Shown: one piece after another, positions 1 through 11,757 of the stretch
How the letters are laid out: every line of letters begins with the position of its first letter
How positions within the stretch are numbered: the stretch's first letter is position 1
The notes under the pieces: generated by a model
What the model was told of the DNA's origin: nothing
Databases searched by the model: none
The model's input: the letters and a program-made list of their open reading frames with translations, nothing else
Made by a program: the position numbers and the translations under genes
Source: Anodontia alba
Taxonomy: Eukaryota; Mollusca; Bivalvia; Lucinida; Lucinidae
Direction: 5' to 3'
Assembly (NCBI GenBank): GCA_964016985.1
Contig: OZ024833.1
Coordinates: 65,085,985 to 65,149,984 of the forward strand
DNA: 64,000 bases

Positions 1-620
1 CCTGACATTAAGAGAAAGAGGAAAGAGACACAATCCAACATCCGCAAAGCAAACAAATGCACGAAAAGCACACAGAAACGCTCTGTTCTCCCAAAGCGAG
101 GTACTCGTTATTCTAAAATGACTGAGAAACACAAGGACGCAACACAAGGTAAGCTTTGATATAAAACACCTCGTAGAAGAAATCACAAAGCTACTCAGAG
201 TAAGAGCAACATTAACCACCGCCTTAGAACGGTTAGTAGTATAAACTACTGTGAGGTTTAAAGCACTTTTCTTTACAGTCTAATATCTTCACCCTGGGTC
301 CCGATGCTTCTCTTAATACAGAAACACATAAAAAATCGGTTTGTATAATGGCTCCAAACGCAGTCGATGCATCATAGCGAAAACATAAAAAATCAAATGA
401 ATAACTATCATAAACAAAGATGAGTACTCTTGGCTAATTCTACACCCACTTCGAGCCAGATTTAATGAAGACCAATGGCTGAACCATGGCGGGTCAAGCC
501 AAAGACATATCATCAATCCTCAACCCATTTGTTAAAGCTTAACGAAGGGGCCGTCATTGAGTCAGAGGCCCGAACCACCATCGTGCAATTACAGAGCAAA
601 GCATAGTCATCCAAACTGAC
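1..620 (-). repeat. Family P repeat, reverse, cut by window start
   Basis: GGTCCCGATGC..., CGCCTTAGAACGGTTAGTAG, GGGGCCGTCATTGAGTC and AGGCCCGAACCACC match the reverse complement of 8030-8640. No coding potential was recognised. Confidence 0.75.
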
Positions 621-2069
621 TGGGGTTAATAACTAGGTATGTATTGGTGTAAGTTTTGGTGTTTGATAAGGTGCCATATTAGGCGGTGAATTTTTTGTAC
701 ACATTATAAAGCTCCAGTAAATCTAAAAAAAAAAGTAATTTCGAAATGGCTTACCTGTTAGACATTTTGCATTGACCGTTGTTTTTATTTTATTCTACCA
801 TTAGTCAAGGAGAAATGCTTCATGGTAGCCAGTACCGTATGCAGTTTAAAAGTCTAGATGTATATATGATGCAAAGGCGGAAATTGATCATTGGGTTGAT
901 GATGACTAAGGTATATAAATGTTCTCACAAATGCTGGAATGACTAAATGACTGTAAGAGTGGTGATGCATTCTTTCCTCTAAGGGAAGTCATGAAAATAA
1001 GATAAGACCAAAACTGGAAACGTTTTTATGACAGTTAAAGTTCAAGGTTAAAACCAATGACTCTGTTTTTAGCAAAGTAAAGGAAAACTAACAAAGGATT
1101 AAATGTGTTAGCACATACGTATATCAAATATGATGCTTATACTTTCAGATCAGTACTCAAACTTCAATGCATAGACTTAAACATTGTTTTAACATGTGAC
1201 ATTGAAGCAAGTCATGGTTAAAACTTTTTTTTTTTCATTTCATGCGAAGTATAATAGAACAAAGCATTCGAAAATATAAACTGCAGTTAAATCCGTTCAT
1301 GTCACTGACAGTTGTAAATTCTTGCAATCAACATAACAAACATCAACATTACTGTGACGTTATGAATGACATCGACGTATATGCAGACTCACGTATTTAA
1401 GTGATAAGTCATGCAGAGAACATGTAAACGGCTTGCAAAAGACTTCCGGATAGAAATTCATCTCATATAAAAGATATAGATAAATTTGAGATTCAGAACA
1501 CGTTTTTGATTTGAAATGAGTAATTATTAAAAATTAAGGGGTTGTGGGGGGGGGGGCGCAATTTATGCTATAGAGGAGCAATTCAAAAAAGCAAAATTTT
1601 GCGTATTATAGTAATGCATCTATATTAATGGCCAGCAATATCAAAGAAATAAAACTTATAATAAAGGCGTGATGTGATTTTTCGTAAAGTCGGCCCTTTG
1701 AAAACTCAAGAAAACTCACTGCCAAGATTATCGTTCTCAAACTGCATATTACTGCTTCTTACAGCAGAAATAATAACATGCTTTTAGGAAGCCACATATA
1801 TGTATTCAAAGACATATAAGGTTATAGAATTATATATTTGCTGTAAAATTGTATATGCATTTGTTTATCACAGGTTATGGAGTAAGTTACCCCATCCACT
1901 TGATTTGAATATATCTTTCAAACGACTGCTCCGTTCCATTAACTATTTTGCACACATAAAGCCAATACATAAGGAGCATTTAAGAGGATTGAAAAGAAAA
2001 TCGGTTTGAGTCAAAGATCAGGCCTTATTGACACTGCTCCTTTCAACTTTCTTCCATAAAAGGTACCTA
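621..2069. other. No gene recognised
   Basis: AT-rich sequence with a G-run at 1540-1556. No exon with family similarity, no strong palindrome. Confidence 0.6.
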
Positions 2070-2790
2070 AATTTGATCTGTTATACACTTTGACCCTTAG
2101 CCACATTCCAGCGCATGACCCAGGTGTCACTGTAGCACATAGTATAAAGGTTTAATTCTGGATAAGTAGCACAAAAAAATTCAAGTTCCTAGCATAAAAG
2201 GTACCCAAGTTATGACCAAAGAAGCGTACCAAAAAAAGGTAAGAGAAAAGTCCAGGGAGTGCCACAATCACAAACCGCAGACACAAAGCGGAAGAGAAAA
2301 CCGACAAAACCAAACAAGCACAAATTGAACAAACGTAAGAAAAGCACTAGGATTAGCTCTCTCTTTCACAAGCGAGGTAATCGCAATACTAAAATTCAAA
2401 TTCCTAGCACAAAATGTACCTGTCTGACCTGTTTTATATTTTGACCCCTAGCCCCACCCCAGGGCATGACTTAGCGGCAACTTTAAGTTAAAATTAAAGG
2501 ATTAGGTCTGGGTAAGTAGCATACCAAATTGCAACTTCCTAACTTAAAAGGTACCCAAGTTATGACCTCTAAGAGAAACGCGGATGTTAATGTCGATGTA
2601 AATTTGAATGTAAACTTAAATATTGACCCCCAGTCCCATCCAAGGGTGTGACCCAGGAGCAACTTTAGCACAGATTTGAAGGTTAAGGTTTTGGTAAGTA
2701 GTTTACCAAATATCAACTTCCCAACATAAATGATACCCAAATTATGACTCTGGCTACCAATGTGACAGATGCACGTTCGCACGTACGGAC
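2070..2790 (+). repeat. Imperfect tandem repeat, three units
   Basis: Units at about 2070-2225, 2420-2570 and 2625-2760 share TTTGACCC, AGCCcCA/CCAGGGCATGAC, GGTAAGTAGC and AGGTACCCAAGTTATGACC. A family-P right-end fragment (2240-2400) separates the first two. Confidence 0.7.
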
Positions 2791-2793
2791 GTA

Positions 2794-2992
2794 ACATCAC
2801 AGCGAAATGCAAAATGCTCAAAACATAGACTGTGGGTACTCTTTAGAACCGCCACAGCGCGGCGGTTCTACCGAGTACCCACAATCTGTTTCGAGCAAAA
2901 ATATGAAAAATATCAGCTTTTTTTCGTTTGAAAATTTTCGATTTCGGGTGGTAAAATGTTCAGTATATTTGAATAGGCATGTTTTCGTAATG
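2794..2992 (+). mobile_element. Family A MITE, left end missing
   Basis: Core hairpin (AACATAGACTGTGGGTACT... and complement) and right end ATAGGCATGTTTTCGTAATG are present; the left 110 bp are absent apart from CATCAC. It abuts the tandem repeats at 2070-2790. Confidence 0.85.
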
Positions 2993-3408
2993 AGTATTAT
3001 CTAAGAGTAATAACTCTTACAACTGGTATGGGTTTGGATATGCATGGTTAAGTTACTTTTTTGAAGGGAGTTAATCCCTGTCTTAATTTAACTCTCCAAC
3101 ACTAAGAAAAAAATTATAGTGCATACTATGTTACAGCTTGGCGGCTATTGAAAAGAGCTGATAGTTTTCTGTCGCTTTTACTGCATCCATCACACGAGTT
3201 TTTTGTTGGGCGCACATGCGATCTTGTAGAAAATGCTATCCTCCGGCTCAGTTTTTAAAGATATGGAACACGTATTCGACCATCTCGTCCCACCAAGGTC
3301 TAAATAAACTTCATATTTATAACCTAGCTCTATAGAGTGAAATATTTATTATTAGTAACAGTCAGTTAGCCAATCAAATTGCCGATCTCCGAAACAGTGA
3401 CTGACAAT

Positions 3409-3481
3409 GAGAAACGTCTTACTCCGGAGGTATACCGTTAAAATGTCTTTAACGGTATACCTCCGGAGTAAGACGTTTCTC
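3409..3481. repeat. Perfect 70-bp palindrome
   Basis: GAGAAACGTCTTACTCCGGA then GGTATACCGTTAAA, mirrored exactly by TTTAACGGTATACC and TCCGGAGTAAGACGTTTCTC. No second copy was seen in the window. Confidence 0.9.
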
Positions 3482-3712
3482 ATTATTTCATGTAATCAAA
3501 CGGTACACCTTTGCTTGCAGTAGCCAATTTAGCAGTGAGCATCATGTTATTACCTGTAATACCTTGAATAATTGCATGTTGGTCAATCAGAAAAATTATA
3601 ACTCATTAATGCAAGGTGAAATAGCGCAGCTAACTGAGCCTTGGTGAGTCGATAATATTGGATATCATTTCCCAAACCTTGCCTTTGTCTTATGCAGACC
3701 GAAACAGGTACC

Positions 3713-4354
3713 TTTGCAAACAGGGTAGATCCAGATGAGATGGCTCATTATTAGTGTTGAGAATCGGCCAGAATTTCATGGTTGATCGTCGGTTTTGTAC
3801 AACCGACTGATCATCGATTAATGATAGATTTATAGAAAATAAACTTCCTTCTTCTTAATTTAGCCCTCTTCCAGGTACGTATTCATAACTCCAGATCAAT
3901 AAGAGGGGTATCCAGATAATATTTTTCTCCAATGAAAACATATGTTGTGGGTACTCATTAGAAGCACCTCACTGTATCTATAGCATATGTTTTCATGGAG
4001 AAATAAGGAAAATATCAGTAATTTTGGATTGACTTAAGGTTATTTTATCAAATTTCTTCTTTTTTATTGACCACAAATCTAGAACGATTGAAATTGTCAG
4101 CTTTGAATTTCATTTCTTTTTAACTTGTCTATAAAAATAAAAAAAATAAGAAAAATATGTTTCTCAAAATAGAATTTACCGATTAGTCGACTATAAAAAA
4201 TCTTTCCGATCATCAGTCACAAGAGGCAATAGTGAGTGATGATCGATTATAACCGATCATCTGTGGCAACACTACTCATCATGAGCCATCTCTTCTGCAT
4301 TTACACTGTTTGCTATTCTATTCTTGGTTTTTGACTAATACCCTGTTTGCAAAG
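3713..4354. repeat. Family V repeat with inverted ends, containing a family D copy
   Basis: CTTTGCAAACAGGG and GATGGCTCAT at 3713-3752 are mirrored by ATGAGCCATC and CCCTGTTTGCAAAG at 4270-4354. ATCGAT/CGATCATC-rich arms lie inside. A degraded family-D hairpin (3905-4037) is embedded. Confidence 0.65.
3905..4037. repeat. Family D hairpin, right arm partly lost
   Basis: TTTTTCTCCAATGAAAACAT then GTTGTGGGTACTCATTAGAAGCaCCTC; the mirror image retains only ATATGTTTTCATGGAGAAATAAG. Confidence 0.75.
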
Positions 4355-4745
4355 CCGGACTTGCCCAAATTTTCAAGATGGAGTAGTTCACTTCTGAAAA
4401 CCTAGGGGTGAAAGGGTTAAGCAACGTTTGCCTCCATTGCCGACAATACTTGTACATGGAGGGAAAATGAAAAAAAAATGACCTATCCCATACTAAAGTC
4501 ATTTTATCTGTTAAAGTTTAGGCATATTGAGGACATCTGTGCAAAAGGAAACTGTGGTCCTGGAACCGTCGATCACTGCTTTAGGAAAGAGCAATAAATT
4601 TCTTTTAGCTATTGTCGTTAGACGAACCACAATGTCACAAAAACCTACCTTCTGGCATGTGTACACACCGAAGATTCAGATATGCCTGCGCATCAGAATC
4701 TTCGTTGGGCGTATTTTGGATATCTAAGGGTGCAACGTTTCTTTT

Positions 4746-5021
4746 CATTACGAAAACACGCCTATTCAAATATATTGAAAATTTTACAACCAAAAAAGGA
4801 AAATTTCCAGGTAAAAGATTCTGATATTTTTCAAATTCCTGCTATAAACATACATTGTGAGTACTTGTTAGAACCACCTCGGTGATGCGGTTCTAACGGG
4901 TACCCACAACCAATGTTTTAAGCAAAATAAGAAAAATAATATACACCCCTGTAAACCCCATTTTTACAATATAAAGTCGAGTTTCAGGCGCTCAAAATTG
5001 TATAGGCGTGTTTTCGTGATG
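4746..5021 (-). mobile_element. Family A MITE, reverse orientation
   Basis: Ends CATTACGAAAACACGCCTAT and TATAGGCGTGTTTTCGTGATG; the core hairpin carries mismatches (GAACCACCTCGG against GATGCGGTTC). Confidence 0.88.
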
Positions 5022-5419
5022 TTGAGGGGTCATTTCGTACGAAATTTATGAATCGAGCCTTTGGCGAGCTTCATAAATTTCATATAAAGTTATCACGAGT
5101 GTAAGATAACCATTTTAAATTGGATTTTGTCGCCTTGAAAGTTGACAATTGTTCAACAGAAAATGCATGGTTGACATGGACGTCGTCATGACGTTACTTG
5201 TTCCCATTAATGTGTTATGTAACGTGTGCTCATGCGATTTTTATGACATAACGTTACGCCAGTGAATAACAGTGTCGTCATATGATAAATCTAAAGATGC
5301 AACGTTTCTGTCTGCGGCCAATGAAGACCCTGCGAATGCGCAGGCTGATTTGAGTCTTTGCCGAGCGCATATGTCAGAGGGTCCGTTTTCTGACGTTGTG
5401 GTTCAGTTATATTTATATT

Positions 5420-5646
5420 TTACCCATTTATGCCGAGTGGACTCTTCTACTTCATGTCTTTGGACAGGTCCATTTCTTATATAATGGGTGTATCTGGTTA
5501 GTTTTTTTATTATTATCATATTTTGTAGAAATGTCTGAACTTAATGCAAACAGTGCAGAGCCTGAACAGACGTTCTGCGGGGTCTGATCTGGATCTATAG
5601 AGTTTGCCAACGTCCCATTTTGGGATGCTAGGCTTAATTGGGTGAA
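5420..5646 (+). mobile_element. Family G MITE next to GALNT-A exon 6
   Basis: Starts TTACCCATTTATGCCGAGTG and ends CTAGGCTTAATTGGGTGA. The AACAGACGttCTGCGGGGTC hairpin has lost part of one arm. It ends about 5 nt from the donor sequence of exon 6. Confidence 0.8.
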
Positions 5647-5659
5647 CTATATGACTTAC

Positions 5660-5867
5660 TTGTACGCTTCGTGTTTGGGATGATTCTTCATTCTTTCGTC
5701 GTTTAATGGAAGCCATTTGAACTCTAAATTTGAAAGAGAAAGACCACCCAAGAACTCCAGCTGACCGCCCTCCACTTCGAATGTTTCATAATTTATAGAG
5801 TTGATAACTGGTGCTACAATTAAGGGCTCGCCTGTAGCCACCCGATCTAGTAAGGGTTCTAACCAAC
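5660..5867 (-). CDS. GALNT: GALNT-A exon 6: GWLEPLL catalytic segment
   Basis: 208 nt encoding (G)WLEPLLDRVATGEPLIV, then APVINSINYETFEVEGGQLE and LEFKWLPLNDERMKNHPKHE, ending AYK across the splice. WLEPLL follows the DxH motif in the family, and the 'PVI..I..DTFE' pattern is recognisable. The first 27 residues are identical to GALNT-B and the second half diverges. The donor GTAAGTCAT lies within about 10 nt of a family-G MITE. This is the last GALNT-A exon visible. Confidence 0.95.
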
Positions 5868-5997
5868 CTGTCAATCAAGCGAGACAGCATATCATCACGT
5901 GATCAATCTCATGTATATTTTAAGAGGAATCGATAAACTTTCAAGGGGGTGGGAGCAACTCACTCAACATTGATTTTACCTTCTTATGAACATTGGT

Positions 5998-6060
5998 CTA
6001 CTCTAAAAGGAAAGAGTTTGCTCCCATTGGGAGCAAATACTTTCCTTTTAGAATAGACCC
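5998..6060. repeat. Family K hairpin
   Basis: CTACTCTAAAAGGAAAGAGT and TACTTTCCTTTTAGAATAG around TTTGCTCCCATTGGGAGCAAA. The right flank 6085-6120 contains the reverse complement of the 40-bp unit amplified at 62500. Confidence 0.85.
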
Positions 6061-6958
6061 CTTTACGGATGGGGTTAATCTGTACAAAAGCAAACAGGAA
6101 GTCACAAATTGTTGTCTCCCTTGTGAAAATGATGGGAAAACGACCAAGGGTATCCAGTTACCTTAAACTTTAGCATTCTAAAGGTTAAATCATCATTTTT
6201 AAAATACTGATATTTAACTTTTATGTTCACAGACAAAAGACACTGTGAACGAAATGAAATGTCTTCTTGTTTTCTGTGAAAAAATCTGAAACTATTTTAA
6301 CTATTGCCTAATATACGAGTTCGGTTCACAAAGGAGTTCCAAAATTCATCCATGGTTGGACACAGAAAAAAAAACATATAAATTACTTTTTTAGCATTAT
6401 GGTGAAATAAAGATGAGGGCTTGATTGCAAACCGAAAGAAAAACACTAGTAGAACCACAGATCAAACACAAACCGTCTAGTAAAGGCTTAGGACTGAACG
6501 ATCATTGAGTCTTAGGCTCGACCGAACCATTGTGCAATTAATGAAGGTAACAAAATAATTGACCATGACTGACTTATAGAGAGTATTTTCCTATCAAGAT
6601 ATATAATAAAGGCAAATATCATATCGAATAAGTAAAATATCGAAAAGGACTTATTTGTCCAATTATTTGGATTTTAATGCATGTCTTATTCTGTCTTGAT
6701 CAGACTTTTAAAAAAAACTAGCCAACTCGACTTGGTATAGGTTTCCAATACTTCCAAAACTGATGTTGCCTGATCCTTATTCTAAAAACTTCGACATTTT
6801 AATACGACATATATTTTATTTCTGAAAGAATAATACTTCTTAATCTTTCCTCTGGCTTTCAGACCACATAAATTTCTCAAAATATTTGTTCAGCATAGCT
6901 ATTATTAGCCGGGGATAAACATAAACACTTAAGCAAAAACTTTGAATCATAAAATTTT
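6061..6958. other. No gene recognised; short P-like fragment
   Basis: GALNT-A intron 5. A fragment near 6420-6560 (ACGATCATTGAGTCTTAGGC) resembles the reverse of family P; otherwise nothing. Confidence 0.55.
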
Positions 6959-6959
6959 A

Positions 6960-7188
6960 GGCCAGCGCACGCGTAACTTACAATAAGACTTGTGCGACCA
7001 GCAAAAACTCAGATCAGCCTACGCATCCTCCCAGTCTAATCAGAGTCTTCGCTGATCGCATGTGCCTTCTATGGCCTCCATAGAGGGATAAAAGAGAACC
7101 CTTGTCATACTGGGTGGATGTACAGGCTGATCTGAGGCTTTGCTGGTCACACAGTTCTAATTGTAGGTTTTGTGGTGTGCTGGCTCAA
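6960..7188. mobile_element. Family H MITE (subtype H2)
   Basis: GGCCAGCGCACGCGTAACTT on the left and GGTTTTGTGGTGTGCTGGCT on the right are inverted ends. CAGATCAGCC/GGCTGATCTG blocks lie inside. Confidence 0.82.
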
Positions 7189-7248
7189 ATAAAATTAATA
7201 ACCATATTTATCGCAAGTACTGATACAATCACAGAAGCTCATCAACAA

Positions 7249-8769
7249 GGGCCCAGTTGTTCAAAACTAACAATGCCGTTAGTTAACATATCGTTAAAAC
7301 TTTGATCATTAAATATGGCATAAACGCTAATATTTTTTCTGAAAAAATGCGAGTAGCTTTTTGCATTTGCAAACTGAGCTATTCGCATTTTTGTTCAGCA
7401 GATATACCCGTGAATTAGATAGTGTACTTACTAGAAGCGCGTCGCGAACGAAGTGAGCTCCACGGTAGAGAATATGATCAAGGAAAAGTAACATACAACG
7501 ATATATACTTTCAGCAGAAATCGCTCTGTCCATTATTTTTCTTCCTTTTTCTTTCCGGAAGTTGTCACCGGAAGATGGCAGGACTGGGGCGGACATGATT
7601 ATACTGCTAGTCACAAAATTTGGGTCTCCCTAATAAGCGTCACGAAGTGACAAGAAATGAGCGCCAATAAGTGTCACGAACATATTTTGCTGATTACTTT
7701 TATGATTTATTATTGATTTCCATATATTTTTATATACTGATATTCATTCTTTAATAATGCTGTGAAAGGCTTTTGAATAGACTTCATATAGCGTTAGTCT
7801 GAAAACACTTCTGCAACAAGGTATATCGGAACCTGAATTTTACGGTGACTTAGTGTACAGATTTAGATAAAATTGTAGGAAAATCTAACTTTTCGGAACA
7901 ATTCCGGAAACTTATTAACCGTTATAAAAGAACTGGCTATAGCCTAGATATTATGCGACAGACTGCATGCCTAGCTGGCAACCCAATCATTGTTGATGGA
8001 TATGCTTCACTCTTTAATTGCACGACGGCGGTTCGGGCCTCAGACTCAATGACGGCCTCTTCGTAAAACTTTAACCAGTGGATTGGGGTTTGACGAAATG
8101 CCTTTAGCTGGCCCGCCGTGATTCAACTATGGGTTTTCATTTACTCTGGCATACAGTAGAATTAGCGATGAGTACTCGTCTTTGTTTATTATAGTGATTA
8201 ATTTGATTTTTGTGTTTTCGCTTTGATGCATAGACTGAGTTGGGAGCCTTTATGCGAACCGAATTTTTATGTGTTTCTGTATTAAAAGTAGCATCGGGAC
8301 CCAGGGTGAAGTTTTCTAGCTGTAAAAGTGCTTTAAACCCCCCGGTGGTTTACTCTGCTGATCGTTCTAAGGCGGTGGTCCCGGTGTTAGTCTTACTCTT
8401 TGTTGCTTTGTGGTTTATTCTACGAGGCGATTTGTTATATGTCGTAACCTTGTGTTATTTTGTTCTTGTGTGTTTCAGTCCTTTTTGCATTGCGATTACC
8501 TCGCTTGGGGAAGAGAGAGCCTAATCTTAGTGCTTTTCGTACGCTTGTTCGATTTGTGCTTGTTTGGATTTGTCGGTTTCCTCTTCCTCTTGGTGTCTGG
8601 AAAGGGTTGCGGTTTGTGATTGTGGCACTCCCTGGACTTTTCTCTTACCTTTTTTTCAGATAGGTCTGTGCTGTGCTCGCATTTAGGCTAAGCCTATTTT
8701 CATATTATTTTGACCACTAAAGAGCACGAACGAGCTTGTTAACTAACGATGCTTTGAACAACTGGGCCC
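7249..8769. mobile_element. Family F MITE split by about 1.26 kb of other repeats
   Basis: GGGCCCAGTTGTTCAAAACT and the GCGAGTAGCTTTTTGCATTT core at 7249-7440 match the left side of intact copies. The right end (CGAGCTTGTTAACTAACGAT ... CAACTGGGCCC) resumes at about 8698. The insert includes a family-P copy. Confidence 0.78.
7740..8665 (+). repeat. Family P repeat, longest copy
   Basis: Includes GGGCCTCAGACTCAATGACG, GCATCGGGACCCAGGGTGAA, GATCGTTCTAAGGCGGTGGT and a right end GTGATTGTGGCACTCCCTGG. It matches 53340-54190 and several fragments. It sits inside the split family-F MITE. Confidence 0.75.
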
Positions 8770-9311
8770 TGGATGCTACAAACATTAACAAGTAGTTAAA
8801 TGGACTTGTTCAAATTTCAGGAAAAATGTCCGAATACTTGGGTAAATGCAGTATTGTTTCTGGTAGCATTCCACTAAGTACTCATCAGGCGTGACTCCGC
8901 CTCTTTTGGGGAGATGATTTGATAGAGAGAAAAATACCTAGAGTGTATTTCGATATAAGAAAATGCAATTTCAGTCGAAACAAAATTATGTTTGTTTCAG
9001 ATTTAAATCTATGAAGCGAACAATGATACGGAATAATTTTATTCGGCCAGTCTTATGGAAAAAAAAAAACTTTAAATTTAGTGCGGACCTGCATGTAAAC
9101 AAATACAACCACATCTGGCTCCTGATTGAGTTGGGCTTCATGTTGATTTTGTTATTGATAAATAATGGGAAAGAACTGTTTTATCAACTACAGAGAGAAG
9201 GGTAAATTTGTATGTACAGTTCTTGAAAGAGAGTGCAAAATGTTACTGTTGTGGGACATGGAAAATATTCAGTGGCAAGCACCCTATTCTGGCATAACAA
9301 GACTCACATAC

Positions 9312-9476
9312 CGTCAAAACATTCACAATGTGAATCAAGAACAGTAACCACTGGAGCGATGGCGGCAGACATCCCCAGAGTTCTCGCCCTTATTGATCCT
9401 ACTCTTTCTTTGGACCGGATAATTCGCACTTTCTTCAACTTTCTCATATAAACGTCCAGCGGTTCTTTAAGGTGAG
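9312..9476 (-). CDS. GALNT: GALNT-A exon 5: DxH catalytic motif (DSHCE)
   Basis: 165 nt, phase 1 to phase 1. It encodes HLKEPLDVYMRKLKKVRIIR, then SKERVGSIRARTLGMSAAIA and VVTVLDSHCECFDG. DSHCE is the family's metal-coordinating DxH motif, so the exon is expected to be catalytically essential. It is nearly identical to GALNT-B 54488-54652 (about 4 of 55 residues and about 10 of 165 nt differ), while the flanking introns look unrelated. A family-C MITE begins about 50 bp upstream of the acceptor. Confidence 0.97.
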
Positions 9477-9527
9477 CTTTATGAAAGAAAATAATTATGT
9501 GATATAATATGAGAAAATAGATCATAT

Positions 9528-9891
9528 ACAGTCGAACCTCAATGACTCGAACGTCTTTAGGAACATTTAATTTATTCTAGATATGGGTAATTCGAGCCAC
9601 TGAGTGTTAATCATGGCGCCAGGTTAGGAGACATGGGAATTATGTATGGATGTCTTTTCGAGCTTCTATAAAATAATGGTATGCTGAATGTACTCATTAG
9701 AATCGCCTCGATGAGGCGATTCTAATGAGTACATACAACATATATTTCCTTGATGAAATAGGAAAAAAATCCTAAAATGCACCTAAATATTTTTTCTTGA
9801 GCTGTCGAAAGATTTCCTGGGGACTCAAAAACGAGTTCGAATTAGCCACGGTAAACGAATCATCGGTGTTCGAGTCATTGAGGTTTTACTG
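9528..9891 (+). mobile_element. Family C MITE
   Basis: Ends ACAGTCGAACCTCAATGACT and CGAGTCATTGAGGTTTTACTG are inverted. Core TGTACTCATTAGAATCGCC(TCGATGA)GGCGATTCTAATGAGTACA at about 9680-9742. CAGTCGAACCTC recalls pogo-like termini. Confidence 0.86.
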
Positions 9892-10163
9892 AATGCGAGC
9901 AAAGAAGGCACATATGCATAGCGTTAATATAGTTATATAAAGTGTACATTTCTTAGCGACAGCTCTAGGTAAACCAGTTTTGGACCAAAATATTGATATT
10001 TTTTTTTATTTCTCACCAAAACCATAGGTTATGGGTAGTTATCAAAAGCGCCTTGCACAACATATGTTTTTTCGGAAAATTCAGAAAGAATGATTTTAGC
10101 TAAAGCTGTATTATCGCGACAAACATGCTAAAGCAAAAAGTTTAGACCTGAAACAGATAAAAG

Positions 10164-10167
<4 letters not shown>

Positions 10168-10221
<54 letters not shown>
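10168..10221 (+). repeat. (GA)n microsatellite
   Basis: About 27 uninterrupted GA units. Confidence 0.95.
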
Positions 10222-10223
<2 letters not shown>

Positions 10224-10268
10224 AGACGCTTTATAATAAAATAACCCTGATAGAGTCACAGGATTTTC

Positions 10269-10461
10269 TTAACCCATGTAAGCTTATCGTCCCATAAAAG
10301 GAATGCGGCGTCTGATCAGGGTCAACACTGTTTGCGTTAAGTTCAGAAACTCCTATAAAACATAGTAATCATAAAAAAAACTAACTAGACACCCCCTATA
10401 TAGGCAATAAATCTGTCCAAAAAGTTGTGGTAGAAGAGTCCATTCGGCATAAATGAGTTAG
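10269..10461 (-). mobile_element. Family G MITE, reverse, half hairpin
   Basis: TTAACCCATGTAAGCTTATC start and CATTCGGCATAAATGAGTTA end; only GCGGCGTCTGATCAGGGTC of the inner hairpin remains. Confidence 0.75.
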
Positions 10462-10686
10462 GATCGCATGTGCGGCCAGTGAATCTGATTAGAGGATTTG
10501 CTATCCGCCTGAAGACGCTTGGTATCCTTGGCTACCTAATAATGTACAGCCAAGACTCTGGCCAGACTGCCCGGATGAAATCTTGTAGGACATGCAGTGT
10601 CTCGGCTCATTTTATTTCATACCAGGCGACAATAGTATAAATATATTCGACACCTGTTTGCATAATAGTACTCACAATTTATTTTA

Positions 10687-10915
10687 TTAACCCATTTATG
10701 CCAAGTGGACTCTTCTACCTTAACTCTTTGGACAAGGTCCATTCCTACATAAGGGGTGTTTGGTAGTTTTTATCATTATCACGTTTTGTAGAAATTTCTG
10801 AACTTAAAGTAAACAGTGTAGACCCTGATCAGACGCCGCGTTCTGTGGCGTCTGATCTGGGTCTACACTGTTTGCCAATGTCCCTTTTATGGGACGCTAG
10901 GCTTTAATGGGGTAA
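10687..10915 (+). mobile_element. Family G MITE, reference copy
   Basis: TTAACCCATTTATGCC and GGCTTTAATGGGGTAA ends. The hairpin AGTGTAGACCCTGATCAGAC...GTCTGATCTGGGTCTACACT is nearly perfect. Confidence 0.85.
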
Positions 10916-10979
10916 GGTTTCTTCTTACAAAGCATTGCAAGACACCAAAAGATAAAGTTCCAGATAAAAAGGCACGTAT

Positions 10980-11106
10980 GTGTTTTGTTGTTGTTTTTTT
11001 TTTGTTGTTTTGTTGTGTTTTTTTTTTTGTTTTTTTTGTTTTTTTGTTTTGTTTTTTTTTTGTTTTTTGTTTTTTTTTTTTTGTTTTTTTTTTTGTTTTT
11101 TTTTTG
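10980..11106 (+). repeat. T-rich (TTTTG)n tract beside GALNT-A exon 4
   Basis: Runs of T separated by single G, up to about 40 nt from the exon 4 donor. Transcribed from the minus strand it would be A/C-rich. Confidence 0.9.
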
Positions 11107-11146
11107 GAAATGGTTGTCTTGAGATATTGAAATGAAAAGTACTTAC

Positions 11147-11310
11147 GCATACTCGAAAAGTCATCAAACAGTATTATTTCTTTAATGAGGTGCGGTGGTG
11201 ATTTGTTAATAACGCTGTGAACCTGTCGTACAAGAACACTCCAAGCCTCGTTGTGAAAGCATATGATGATGCTAGTTTCCGGTAGATCAGAACGGAATTG
11301 GCGCGGGCAG
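11147..11310 (-). CDS. GALNT: GALNT-A exon 4: glycosyltransferase domain start (FHNEAW)
   Basis: 164 nt encoding [19 protein letters not shown], then [19 protein letters not shown] and [27 protein letters not shown] and the 'IILxDDxS' strand are hallmarks of the nucleotide-sugar binding half of GALNTs; here the strand reads ILFDDFS. It differs from the GALNT-B copy at about 5 of 55 residues. A T/G-rich tract starts right after the donor. Confidence 0.96.
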
Positions 11311-11394
11311 CTGGAATGGTCCCAAAAAGGAGAAAGTAAATGGCATTTGCCAAAGGATTTCTAAAAGCAAAATAAATGAGCCCCTAAAGGGAAT

Positions 11395-11670
11395 AAATGT
11401 ACCGTCTGGCATCCGCGCAGTCCGATCAGAGACTTCGTTGTCCGCTGGACGAAACTTTGAATCCTTGGCTATCCAAACTGCGCACAGTGAAGATTCTGAT
11501 CAGACTGCGCGAATGCGCAAGCTGATCTGAATCTTCGCTGGGCTCACACAAAAGCTTGTGTCCTTAGCTATCCACTGAGCGCACAGGGAAGACTGATCAG
11601 CCTGGGCAGATCTGAATCTTCGCTGTGCGCACATGGCCAGTGCGTTTTTCTACGTTGTGACTCAAATATA
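11395..11670. repeat. Family H repeat (subtype H3)
   Basis: CGCAGTCCGATCAGAGACTT, TATCCAAACTGCGCACAGTG and GCGCAAGCTGATCTGAATCT blocks, also found at 20500-20850. Confidence 0.75.
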
Positions 11671-11757
11671 AAAGATCTTCCAAGGCAAATGAGGGTGTCA
11701 TGATATGGAATGAAAACACGAATCAACACTTCATCGAAATCGAATCATGACCATGTA

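Noticed and set aside
1..5659. Search for GALNT-A exons 7 onward (SPAIAGG, CSHVAHVF, lectin repeats) on the minus strand
   Set aside because: No matching translation was found, so the gene is taken to continue beyond the window.
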